A stretch of DNA of 64,000 nt, taken from contig NZ_JABFMX010000008.1 in NCBI RefSeq assembly GCF_013359735.1, positions 1 through 64,000 on the forward strand. Direction: 5' to 3'. Each line of letters starts with the position of its first letter. Position 1 is the stretch's first letter. Both the position numbers and the translations under genes were made by a program. This stretch comes from Arthrobacter sp. C9C5 (GTDB lineage Bacteria > Actinomycetota > Actinomycetes > Actinomycetales > Micrococcaceae). Positions 28,093-36,588 of the stretch are shown here, one piece after another. Under the pieces are notes generated by a model, which saw nothing but the letters and a program-made list of their open reading frames with translations, was not told the origin of the DNA and made no database searches.

Positions 28093-29556
28093 ATGAGCAC
28101 CAGAGATTTAACCAAATCAATCATGCGGCGCAAGCCTATCGACGACATCGAAGAAGAGAACAAGCACAGCGGCCTGTTCAAAAGCCTTGGCCTCTGGCAG
28201 CTGACGGCCATTGGCGTCGGCGGCATTATCGGCGTCGGTATCTTCTCGCTCGCGGGCCTCGTGGCCCACGGCAGCGAGAGCGAACCCGGCGTCGGCCCCG
28301 CCGTGCTGTTTTCCTTCCTGATCGCCGGCCTGGCTTCCGCGGCCGCCGCCCTGTCCTACGCTGAATTCGCGGGCATGATCCCCCGCGCCGGCTCGGCCTA
28401 CACCTACGGGTACGTGGCACTGGGCGAGGTGATCGGCTGGTTCATCGGCTGGGACCTGCTGCTGGAATACATTGCCATTGTGGCGGTGGTGGCCATCGGC
28501 ATCTCCGGCTACTTCGACGCGTTCCTCTCCGGCATCGGCATTCACATGCCAACCTGGATGACCTCGACGTTCGACGAGGGCAAGGGCGGCATCGTCAACA
28601 TCCCCGCGATTGCCGTCTGCCTGCTCGTGACCTGGATCCTCTCCCGCGGCACCAAGACCTTCGGGCGCTTCGAGCTCGTGGCCGTCGCCATCAAGGTTGT
28701 CCTGATCCTGTTCATCATCGGCCTGGGCATTTTCTACATCAACACCAACAACTACAACCCGTTCATGCCCAGCGGCTTCGGCCCGGTGCTGGCCGGCTCC
28801 GCCACCGTGTTCTTTGCCGTGTTCGGCTACGACGCGATGAGTACCGCTGCGGAGGAGGCCACGGACGGCAAGAAGCACATGCCGAAGGCGATCATCCTGT
28901 CCCTGATCGTGGCCATGCTCCTCTACGTCGCCGCGACCCTGGTCCTCACCGGCATGCAGAACTACCAGGACATCGATCCCAAGGCCGGCTTCGCGTCCGC
29001 CTTCAACGGCGTCGGCCTGCCGGTGATCGCCACGATCATCTCCGTCTTCGCCGTGCTGTCCATCCTGACCGTCATGCTGACCTTCCTGCTCGGCGTCACC
29101 CGCGTCTGGTTCTCGATGAGCCGCGACGGGCTCCTGCCGGGCTGGTTTGCCAAGACCGACCGCCACGGCACCCCGCAACGCGTCACCTGGATCGCGGGCG
29201 TGGCTTCGGCGGTGCTGGCCGGCGTCTTCCCGATCAAGGCCGTGGCCGACCTGACGAACATCGGCATCCTGGCCGCGTTCGTCGTCGTCTGCCTCTCCGT
29301 GATCATCTTCCGTTACAAGCGCCCGGACGCCCCGCGCACCTTCCGGCTGCCCTTCATGCCGGTGGTTCCTCTTTTCGGCATGCTCGCGTCCGCGTTCCTG
29401 ATGCTCCAGCTGCACTGGGAGACCTGGGTCCGGTTCGGCGTCTGGCTGGTCGTCGGGCTGGCCATCTACTTCGGCTACGGCCGGAAGCACTCGCTGATGA
29501 ACCCGGACAGCCCGCGGCATGAAGAAGCCGTGGAGATGCACCGCCACGTCGGCTGA
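28093..29556 (+). CDS. APC family amino-acid permease
   Basis: This 487-residue membrane protein of the amino acid-polyamine-organocation superfamily has about twelve transmembrane helices. LTAIGVGGIIGVGIFSLAG is the family's glycine-rich substrate-binding motif in helix 1. The second motif is SYAEFAGMIPRAGSAYTYGY. Overall it resembles CAT-type cationic or general amino-acid transporters. The ATG at 28093 has CAGGAG 6 bases upstream, so I prefer it to an upstream in-frame start at 28030. It is divergent from the LysR gene and upstream of putA; proline or another amino acid is a plausible substrate, by context only. Confidence 0.92.
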   Translation: MSTRDLTKSIMRRKPIDDIEEENKHSGLFKSLGLWQLTAIGVGGIIGVGIFSLAGLVAHGSESEPGVGPAVLFSFLIAGLASAAAALSYAEFAGMIPRAGSAYTYGYVALGEVIGWFIGWDLLLEYIAIVAVVAIGISGYFDAFLSGIGIHMPTWMTSTFDEGKGGIVNIPAIAVCLLVTWILSRGTKTFGRFELVAVAIKVVLILFIIGLGIFYINTNNYNPFMPSGFGPVLAGSATVFFAVFGYDAMSTAAEEATDGKKHMPKAIILSLIVAMLLYVAATLVLTGMQNYQDIDPKAGFASAFNGVGLPVIATIISVFAVLSILTVMLTFLLGVTRVWFSMSRDGLLPGWFAKTDRHGTPQRVTWIAGVASAVLAGVFPIKAVADLTNIGILAAFVVVCLSVIIFRYKRPDAPRTFRLPFMPVVPLFGMLASAFLMLQLHWETWVRFGVWLVVGLAIYFGYGRKHSLMNPDSPRHEEAVEMHRHVG

Positions 29557-29620
29557 CCGCCCACGCTCCCTCACTTTCTGCGGCCCTTATCCGGACGCTC
29601 CCTCAGCTCCGGCCCAATTC

Positions 29621-29660
29621 CGGCGAACCCTCTCTCACCTCGTGGGGGGAGGGTTCGCCG
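29621..29660 (+). terminator. Terminator-like hairpin after the permease
   Basis: CGGCGAACCCTC (29621-29632) pairs perfectly with GAGGGTTCGCCG (29649-29660) around a 16-base loop, followed by TTT. An alternative pairing exists: 29628-29641 can pair with 29672-29685 (13 of 14 positions). The two hairpins exclude each other. Confidence 0.7.
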
Positions 29661-29714
29661 TTTGCGTGCCGGAGGTGAGGGAGGGTCGCCGAAACGTGCG
29701 ATTTTCCTAACCAG

Positions 29715-29763
29715 TATTGCTCAGAAAACATCGCTTTATCTTATGAAAATCCGGTCGCATACT
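29715..29763 (+). promoter_or_regulatory. putA promoter, matching the permease promoter
   Basis: TTTATC (29735-29740) and CATACT (29758-29763) are 17 bases apart, identical boxes and spacing to the permease promoter. CTTTATCT, ATG, CCGG and GCATACTG recur in the same order within a 31-base span in both. TATTG lies 19 bases upstream of CTTTATC in both. The putA ATG is 43 bases beyond the -10 box. Confidence 0.72.
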
Positions 29764-29806
29764 GAATCAAGAACGGTCCACATATTGAGAAAGAACGAGT
29801 GCCACC

Positions 29807-32800
29807 ATGACCAACACCTCAACGGAATCCGGCCTAAACGCCGGTGCGCACGCGGGCAAGGAAGCCACGCATGCCGCCGTTTCGGAAGGCTCGCCCGTGC
29901 TTGAGGCTGCAGCCCTCGCCGAGGAGGCCATCTCGCTGGTCCGCCGCTGGCTTACCGAGGCCGCCAAGGTTCCGGTTGACGCCTCTGCGGAGCAGCTCGC
30001 GGGCGTCCTGAAGGATCCGAACGGCCTGGACTTCACCGTCGGATTCGTCGACGGCGTCGTGCGCCCCGAGGATCTGCAGGTGGCCGCCCGCAACCTCGCC
30101 GCCCTCGCCCCCAAGGTCCCCGCGTTCCTGCCCTGGTACATGCGCAGCGCTGTCCGCCTCGGCGGAACCATGGCCCCGGTACTGCCGCAGGTGGTCATCC
30201 CGATCGCACGCCGGGTGCTCCGCGAAATGGTCGGCCACCTCATCGTCGACGCCACCGACGCCAAGCTGGGCCCGGCCATCGCGAAGATCCGCAAGGACGG
30301 CATCAAGCTGAACGTCAACCTCCTCGGCGAGGCAGTGCTCGGCGAACACGAGGCCTCCCGCCGGCTCGAAGGCACGCACGCCCTGCTTGCCCGGCCCGAT
30401 GTGGACTACGTCTCGATCAAGGTTTCCTCCACCGTGGCCCCGCACTCCGCCTGGGCCTTCGACGAGGCCGTGGAGCACGTGGTCGAAAAGCTCACGCCGC
30501 TCTTCACCCGCGCCGCGTCATTTGCAGCCGGCGGACAGAAGGCCAAGTTCATCAACCTGGACATGGAGGAATACAAGGACCTGGACATGACCATCGCGGT
30601 CTTCACCCGGATCCTGGACAAGCCCGAGTTCAAGAACCTCGAGGCCGGCATCGTGCTCCAGGCCTACCTGCCGGACGCCCTCGCCGCCATGATCCGCCTC
30701 CAGGACTGGGCTGCCGCCCGGCGCGCCGACGGCGGTGCCGCCATCAAGGTCCGCGTGGTCAAGGGCGCCAACCTTCCGATGGAACAGGTCGAGGCCTCCC
30801 TGCATGACTGGCCGCTCGCCACCTGGAACACCAAGCAGGACTCGGACACCAACTACAAGCGCGTCATCAACTACTCGCTGCACCCGGACCGGATCCGCAA
30901 TATCCGGATCGGCGTCGCCGGCCACAACCTCTTCGACATCGCCTTCGCCTGGCTGCTGGCCAAGCAGCGCGGCATCACGGATACCGCACAGCAGGGCATC
31001 GAATTCGAGATGCTGCTCGGCATGGCCCAGGGCCAGGCCGAAGCGGTCAAGCAGGACGTCGGCTCGCTCCTGCTCTACACCCCGGTGGTCCACCCGGCCG
31101 AGTTCGACGTCGCGATCGCCTACCTGATCCGCCGCCTCGAAGAGGGCGCCAGCCAGGACAACTTCATGTCCGCCGTCTTCGAACTCAGCGAGAACGAATC
31201 GCTCTTCGAGCGTGAGAAGCAGCGCTTCCTCGCCTCCCTCGCCAAGCTCGACGACGAGGTCCCGGCCCCCAATCGCCGGCAGAACCGCGCCCTCCCGGCC
31301 GCGCCGATGCCGCACGACTCGTTCGAGAACACCCCGGACACCGATCCGTCGCTGCCCGCGAACCGCGACTGGGGCCGTGCCATCCTGGGCCGCGTGGCGA
31401 CGTCGACACTCGGCAACGCCGCCGTCGAAGCAGCCACCATCAACGACGAGGCAACGCTCAACGCCGTCATCGACACCGCCCTCGAGAAGGGCAAGGCGTG
31501 GGGCGCACTCTCCGGCGCCGAGCGCGCCGAGATCCTGCACCGCGCCGGTGACGTGCTCGAAGCCCGCCGCGCCGACCTCCTCGAGGTGATGGCCAGCGAA
31601 ACCGGCAAGACGATCGACCAGGGAGACCCCGAGGTCAGCGAAGCCGTGGACTTCGCGCACTACTACGCCGAGGCGGCCCGCAAGCTCGACGACGTCGACG
31701 GCGCCACCTTCGTGCCGGCGAAGCTGACCGTGGTGACGCCGCCGTGGAACTTCCCGGTGGCCATCCCGGCCGGCTCGACCCTCGCGGCACTCGCCGCCGG
31801 GTCCGCCGTCGTCATCAAGCCGGCCAAGCAGGCCCGCCGCAGCGGCGCCGTGATGATCGAGGCCCTGTGGGAAGCCGGTGTACCGCGCGACGTGCTCACC
31901 ATGGTGCAGTTGGGCGAGCGTGAGCTCGGGCGGCAGCTGATCGCCCACCCCGCCGTGGACCGCATCATCCTGACCGGCGGCTACGAGACGGCCGAACTAT
32001 TCCGCTCCTTCCGCAAGGACCTGCCGCTGCTGGCCGAAACCAGCGGCAAGAACGCCATCATCGTCACCCCGAGCGCCGACCTGGACCTGGCGGCGAAGGA
32101 CGTTGCCTACTCCGCCTTCGGCCACGCCGGCCAGAAGTGCTCGGCGGCGTCGCTGGTCATCCTGGTGGGCTCCGTCGCGAAGTCCAAGCGCTTCCACAAC
32201 CAGCTGATCGACGCCGTGACCTCGCTTAAGGTCGGCTACCCGGAGGACCCGGCCAGCCAGATGGGCCCGATTATCGAGCCGGCCAGCGGCAAGCTCCTCA
32301 ACGCACTGACCACCCTCGGCGAGGGCGAGGCCTGGGCCGTGGAGCCGAAGCAGCTGGACGACTCCGGCAAGCTCTGGAGCCCGGGTGTGCGCCACGGTGT
32401 CCGGCGCGGTTCCTACTTCCACCTCACCGAGTTCTTCGGCCCGGTGCTCGGCGTCATGACCGCCGAGACCCTGGAGGAGGCCATCGCGATCCAGAACCAG
32501 ATCGAGTACGGACTGACCTCCGGCCTGCACTCGCTCAACTCGGACGAACTGGCACTCTGGCTGGACACCGTTGAGGCCGGAAACCTCTACGTCAACCGGG
32601 GCATCACCGGCGCGATCGTGCAGCGCCAGCCCTTCGGCGGCTGGAAGAAGTCCGCAGTGGGTGCCGGCACCAAGGCGGGCGGCCCCAACTACCTCGCCGG
32701 ACTCGGCGAATGGGTCAGCAAGCCCAGCACCGCGGCCGAGACCGGGGCGGCGGCCCCGGTGCCGCTGCACTCCGGCGTGCGCCGGATCGAGGACGCGGCC

Positions 32801-33367
32801 AAGGGTTTCCTGACCGCCGAGGAACTGGCGCCGCTGCAGCGCTCGCTGGCCTCCGATGCCCTGGCCTGGGCCGGGGAGTTCGGCACCGCCAGGGACGTCT
32901 CCGGGTTGAGCGCCGAACGCAACGTGTTCCGCTACCGCCCGCTGCCGGTCACGGTGCGCCTCTCGGAAGGGAAACCGCTTGGTGAACTCGTCCGGACCGT
33001 TGCCGCCGGCGTCCAGGCGGGATCGAAGCTCGCGGTGTCCAGCGCCGTCGAACTGCCGTCCCAGCTGCGCGCCGTACTGTCCGGCCTGGGCATCGCGATC
33101 ACGGTGGAGAACGACGCCGAATGGCTTACCTCCGTAGCCCGGCTCGCCGCGGCAGCGAAGCCGTCCGTGACGCGGATCCGCCTGATCGGCGGGGACGCGA
33201 AGGCGCTGGCAGAGGCCACCGGCGGCCGCCCCGACCTGGCCGTCTACTCCCACCCGGTCACGGAGGCCGGGCGGGTGGAGCTGCTGCCCTTCCTGCACGA
33301 GCAGGCCGTCAGTATCACGGCGCACCGCTTCGGCACCGCCAACCACCTCTCGGACGGCCTGGTCTGA
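29807..33367 (+). CDS. putA: Bifunctional proline dehydrogenase / glutamate-semialdehyde dehydrogenase
   Basis: This 1186-residue enzyme oxidises proline to glutamate in two steps. Residues about 80-470 are the FAD-dependent proline dehydrogenase barrel, with VRVVKGANLPMEQVEA and DTNYKRVINY. Residues about 520-980 are the NAD-dependent aldehyde dehydrogenase, with E744 in LLAETSGKNAI and C778 in GHAGQKCSAASL. The last 200 residues resemble the C-terminal domain of longer PutAs, ending in ELLPFLHEQAVSITAHRFG. There is no N-terminal ribbon-helix-helix domain, so it is not a self-regulating PutA. Control probably comes from the LysR protein through the shared promoter element. Confidence 0.96.
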   Translation: MTNTSTESGLNAGAHAGKEATHAAVSEGSPVLEAAALAEEAISLVRRWLTEAAKVPVDASAEQLAGVLKDPNGLDFTVGFVDGVVRPEDLQVAARNLAALAPKVPAFLPWYMRSAVRLGGTMAPVLPQVVIPIARRVLREMVGHLIVDATDAKLGPAIAKIRKDGIKLNVNLLGEAVLGEHEASRRLEGTHALLARPDVDYVSIKVSSTVAPHSAWAFDEAVEHVVEKLTPLFTRAASFAAGGQKAKFINLDMEEYKDLDMTIAVFTRILDKPEFKNLEAGIVLQAYLPDALAAMIRLQDWAAARRADGGAAIKVRVVKGANLPMEQVEASLHDWPLATWNTKQDSDTNYKRVINYSLHPDRIRNIRIGVAGHNLFDIAFAWLLAKQRGITDTAQQGIEFEMLLGMAQGQAEAVKQDVGSLLLYTPVVHPAEFDVAIAYLIRRLEEGASQDNFMSAVFELSENESLFEREKQRFLASLAKLDDEVPAPNRRQNRALPAAPMPHDSFENTPDTDPSLPANRDWGRAILGRVATSTLGNAAVEAATINDEATLNAVIDTALEKGKAWGALSGAERAEILHRAGDVLEARRADLLEVMASETGKTIDQGDPEVSEAVDFAHYYAEAARKLDDVDGATFVPAKLTVVTPPWNFPVAIPAGSTLAALAAGSAVVIKPAKQARRSGAVMIEALWEAGVPRDVLTMVQLGERELGRQLIAHPAVDRIILTGGYETAELFRSFRKDLPLLAETSGKNAIIVTPSADLDLAAKDVAYSAFGHAGQKCSAASLVILVGSVAKSKRFHNQLIDAVTSLKVGYPEDPASQMGPIIEPASGKLLNALTTLGEGEAWAVEPKQLDDSGKLWSPGVRHGVRRGSYFHLTEFFGPVLGVMTAETLEEAIAIQNQIEYGLTSGLHSLNSDELALWLDTVEAGNLYVNRGITGAIVQRQPFGGWKKSAVGAGTKAGGPNYLAGLGEWVSKPSTAAETGAAAPVPLHSGVRRIEDAAKGFLTAEELAPLQRSLASDALAWAGEFGTARDVSGLSAERNVFRYRPLPVTVRLSEGKPLGELVRTVAAGVQAGSKLAVSSAVELPSQLRAVLSGLGIAITVENDAEWLTSVARLAAAAKPSVTRIRLIGGDAKALAEATGGRPDLAVYSHPVTEAGRVELLPFLHEQAVSITAHRFGTANHLSDGLV

Positions 33368-33440
33368 CTCTCCGGGCCTGGTCTAGCTTTCCCGGGCCGG
33401 CCCTGGGGCCGCCGGGGCAGGTAGTTTCCCGTCAGACAGC

Positions 33441-33481
33441 ATCGCCGCCGCGACCGCACCAGTGTGCGGCGCGGCGGCGAT
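33441..33481. terminator. Strong hairpin between convergent putA and zinc-ribbon genes
   Basis: Arms of 12 plus 6 bases (33441-33452 and 33454-33459 with 33464-33481) pair with a single bulged A at 33453 and a 4-base loop. There is no T-run on either strand. Its place after putA and just before the convergent stop suggests a shared terminator. Confidence 0.55.
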
Positions 33482-33524
33482 GGCCGTTTAAGGGGCGTGC
33501 GGTTCCAGCAGCCGAATCCGGTTC

Positions 33525-33881
33525 TCAGCCGAGATACCAGCCTGGCGGCACCCAGGACGCCGGGACGGCGTGCGCGGAGAAGTCTTCGCATCCCGAGCAG
33601 AAGTAGGTGACCTCGCCCAGTTTGCTGACGGAGCCATCCCGGCGGTGCTTGGCGGGAACGAACGTCTCGAGGTACACGAACTCGTCCGTCCCACACCGCT
33701 CGCAATAGGGGATTCCGACGAAGTCGTCGTCGCTCCGGGCGAGGGGGGCGTGCGGGTCGAGCCGGCCGAGGCTGAGATGCGGCACGTTCTCGAGGCGTGC
33801 CGTCGCCGCCAGCGGCCGGGCGGGATTCAGCGGGCGGCCGGACCGCACTGTGGGGTGGGGGCGGTTTATGGCTGGCGTCAT
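33525..33881 (-). CDS. Small zinc-ribbon-like protein, function unknown
   Basis: This 118-residue protein has two Cys pairs, YCERCGT at about 69-73 and YFCSGCED at about 99-102. They are spaced as in a zinc ribbon and separated by VYLETFVPAKHRRDG. The first half is proline- and arginine-rich and probably disordered. I chose ATG at 33881 (MTPAINRPHPTVR); the frame stays open 40 codons further upstream without recognisable content. I do not recognise the family; a metal-binding or RNA/DNA-binding role is possible. The 33882-34099 gap upstream shows only short direct repeats (GGCTGAGTAG at 34040 and 34073) and no gene. Confidence 0.65.
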   Translation of the reverse strand: MTPAINRPHPTVRSGRPLNPARPLAATARLENVPHLSLGRLDPHAPLARSDDDFVGIPYCERCGTDEFVYLETFVPAKHRRDGSVSKLGEVTYFCSGCEDFSAHAVPASWVPPGWYLG

Positions 33882-34099
33882 TGCTGGCCTATCCCGAGCG
33901 CTTTCCGCCGTTGCCGCTCGGAGCGGCAGGGGAGTGCGTTCGTTTTTCGAATAGTGGTGGCGGGCCTCTGCTTGACCTTCAACAAGGTCAGGATAGGGCA
34001 AGTACCACCGGTGTTCAATGGGTGCGTACCGAGCGGTCCGGCTGAGTAGTTTGGGGGTAGGTACCGGGTCCCGGCTGAGTAGGTACCCGGGTAGGCGTG

Positions 34100-34954
34100 C
34101 TAGGTGGAGCGGTTGAGGGCCCGGCCAACAATGGTCTGGGTGAGCGCTTCAATGACCTCGGTGTTGGCCAGCGGGTTGCGGATCAGGGTGAAGTCGACGT
34201 CGCCGACGGGCGGCAGGTCGAAACGCCGGGTGATGATTTTCAGGTCCTCCGGAACCAGCGAGGACGGCATCACGGCGACGCCGATGCCGGCCCGGACGGC
34301 GGCGAGCACGCCGCTGATCTGCCGGGTGGTGCAGGTGATGCGCCAGGTCCGGCCGGTGGCTTCGAGGGCGTCGATGGCCAGCTTCCTGCTCAGGCTGGGC
34401 GCGGGGTAGGCGATCAGCGGCACCGGGTTGCCCGGGTCCAAGACAGTTTGCTCAAGCCCCACCCAGGAGAAGGAGTCCTGCTGGACCACGGTGCCGTCCT
34501 TGGCCCCGGCGACCCATTTGACGAAGACGAGGTCCAGCTGGCCGGCATTGAGCCGTTTGTAGAGCTGGTCGCTTTGGCCCACCGTGAGTTCGAGGTTGAT
34601 CTGCGGGTAGATCTGGCGGAACTCGCGCAGGATCCGGGGGAGCCCGGTGATCGCAAGGTCGTCCGCTGTGCCGAAGCGCAGCCGGCCGCGCATGGCCGAT
34701 CCGGAGAAGTAGCGGGCGGCGGAATCGTGGGCGGCGAGGATGTTGCGCGCGAAGCCGGCCATGGCATCGCCGTTGTCCGTCAGGCGCACGTCGCGGGTAT
34801 CGCGGGCTATCAGGGTGCGCCTGGCCGCGGCCTCCAGTTTCCTGACGTGCTGGCTGACGGTCGGCTGCGCCAGCCCGAGGCGTTCCGCCGCCCTCGTGAA
34901 GCTGAGCGTCTCGGCCACCGCCAGGAAGGAGCGGAGCTGGGCGGGTTCAAACAT
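34100..34954 (-). CDS. LysR family transcriptional regulator
   Basis: This 284-residue regulator has the N-terminal LysR helix-turn-helix (MFEPAQLRSFLAVAETLSF, then TRAAERLGLAQPTVSQHVR) and a substrate-binding-like C-terminal domain (RLRFGTADDLAITGLPRIL). It is divergent from an MFS exporter gene 159 bases away, the usual arrangement for a LysR protein controlling its neighbour. The intergenic region is AT-richer than its surroundings around 35010-35075, where sites are likely, but I could not define a box. The effector is unknown. Confidence 0.92.
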   Translation of the reverse strand: MFEPAQLRSFLAVAETLSFTRAAERLGLAQPTVSQHVRKLEAAARRTLIARDTRDVRLTDNGDAMAGFARNILAAHDSAARYFSGSAMRGRLRFGTADDLAITGLPRILREFRQIYPQINLELTVGQSDQLYKRLNAGQLDLVFVKWVAGAKDGTVVQQDSFSWVGLEQTVLDPGNPVPLIAYPAPSLSRKLAIDALEATGRTWRITCTTRQISGVLAAVRAGIGVAVMPSSLVPEDLKIITRRFDLPPVGDVDFTLIRNPLANTEVIEALTQTIVGRALNRST

Positions 34955-35113
34955 GCCGGCCCCCGGTCAGTGCGCCTCTTGCTCGGTCCACCATCGCCCC
35001 CAGTCCATTGCATTTCGTGATGCTAGTTATGCGCGGAATAGCCTTCCATTATCGATTGCGGCCAGCTTAGCGTTAAGGCAACCCCCATAGCCCCATTCCC
35101 CTGAGGATCTTCC

Positions 35114-36478
35114 GTGCCACCCCCTCCGCCTCTCCAGGCCGCCGATGCCCAGCACGACCACCCCGCGCAGGTCTCGCTGCCACCCGTCACCCAGCCGGTC
35201 GGCGTCGTCAGTGAGCGGCTGCCGTGGCGGCACACCTTCATTTCACTCAAGGTCCGCAACTTCCGGATCTTCGCGATCGGGCACTTCATCGCGGTGGTCG
35301 CGCTGTGGATGCAACGGATCGCCCAGGACTGGCTGGTGCTCCAGCTCTCCGGTTCCGTCACCGCCGTCGGCGTCACCGTGGCCCTGCAGTTCCTGCCCTC
35401 GCTTCTTATCGGCCCCTGGGGCGGCATGATGGCCGACCGCTTCGCCAAGCGGAAAATCCTGATGCTGTGCCAGTGCGCGGCCGCGGTCCTGGCGGCAACC
35501 CTCGCAAGCCTGGCCCTGACGCAGCGGATCGAGGTGTGGCATGTCTACACGATCGCGCTGGCGCTGGGTCTGGTCACGGTGCTGGACCAGCCGGCCCGGC
35601 AGGTCTTCGTCAACGAACTCGTGGGACCGGCGTATCTGCGGAACGCCATCAGCGTGAACTCCACCATCTTCCAGCTCGGGGGCTTGATCGGACCGGCCGT
35701 TGCGGGGGTCCTGCTCAGCGCGGTCGGGGCGGGCTGGGCGTTCGCCGCCAACGCGGTGGCGTGCTGTTCCACGCTGACCATGCTCCTGGTCCTGCGCAGG
35801 GACGAGCTGCACCTCACGCTCCCGGCCGCCAAACGGAAGGGCATGCTCAGAGAGGGGCTGCGCTACGCCCTGGCCAAGCCCACGATCTACTGGCCTTGGC
35901 TGATGGCCGGCTTCGTCGCGGTGTTCGCGATGAGCCTGCCGGTGCTGCTGGCGGCCTTCGCCGACCACGTGTACCACGCCGGTGCGGGCGGCTACGGGCT
36001 GCTCAACTCCCTGGTGGCACTCGGGGCACTGGCCGGGGCCATCACGTCCGCCCGGCGGCGGCAGCTCCGGCTGCGCCCGGTCGTCCTCGGCGCAGGAATG
36101 TACGGGCTGATGCTCTGCCTGGCCGCCGCGGCGCCCTCGAAGGAGTGGTTCGGCGCGGCCATGGTGCTGGCCGGCTTCTGGTGCCTGATGTTCCTCACCG
36201 CGGCCAACCAGCTCGTCCAGGTCAGCGCCAACATGGGAATCCGCGGCCGGGTCATGAGCCTGTACATCATGGTGCTGATCGGCGGGCAGGCGATCGGCGG
36301 TCCGCTGATGGGATGGCTGGCAGAGCACCTGGATCCCCGCACGGCGATCCTGGTTTCCGGCGGCGTGCCGGCGCTGGCGGCTGCGGCGGTCGCCGTCGTA
36401 CTGGCCCGGCGTGGCGAGCTGACGCTCAAGGTGGACCTGAAGGACCGGCGGCGCCTGCTCCGGATCGCCCCGGCCTAA
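35114..36478 (+). CDS. MFS transporter (MFS_3 / EntS-like)
   Basis: This 454-residue major facilitator has about twelve helices. It resembles the MFS_3 group that includes the enterobactin exporter EntS. Hallmarks are QRIAQDWLVLQLSGS, GPWGGMMADRFAKRKIL (motif A) and FVNELVGPAYLRNAISVNS. The GTG start has GAGGA about 6 bases upstream. The first 45 residues are a proline- and histidine-rich cytoplasmic tail. It is divergent from a LysR gene, suggesting inducible export of a small molecule, which cannot be named. Confidence 0.9.
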   Translation: MPPPPPLQAADAQHDHPAQVSLPPVTQPVGVVSERLPWRHTFISLKVRNFRIFAIGHFIAVVALWMQRIAQDWLVLQLSGSVTAVGVTVALQFLPSLLIGPWGGMMADRFAKRKILMLCQCAAAVLAATLASLALTQRIEVWHVYTIALALGLVTVLDQPARQVFVNELVGPAYLRNAISVNSTIFQLGGLIGPAVAGVLLSAVGAGWAFAANAVACCSTLTMLLVLRRDELHLTLPAAKRKGMLREGLRYALAKPTIYWPWLMAGFVAVFAMSLPVLLAAFADHVYHAGAGGYGLLNSLVALGALAGAITSARRRQLRLRPVVLGAGMYGLMLCLAAAAPSKEWFGAAMVLAGFWCLMFLTAANQLVQVSANMGIRGRVMSLYIMVLIGGQAIGGPLMGWLAEHLDPRTAILVSGGVPALAAAAVAVVLARRGELTLKVDLKDRRRLLRIAPA

Positions 36479-36513
36479 GCTTTCCGCGCCGGCTACGGCT
36501 TTTCGCGCCGAAA

Positions 36514-36553
36514 ACGGACAGCCGCTACACGGATCGGCGTAGCGGCTGTCCGT
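36514..36553 (-). terminator. Rho-independent terminator
   Basis: ACGGACAGCCGCTAC (36514-36528) pairs perfectly over 15 bases with 36539-36553 around a 10-base loop. On the minus strand a TTTT run follows directly, so it ends the dehydrogenase transcript. It also lies after the convergent MFS gene. Confidence 0.88.
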
Positions 36554-36588
36554 AAACGGCGCAGAAAACCGGGTGTGGCGCGACGCTG

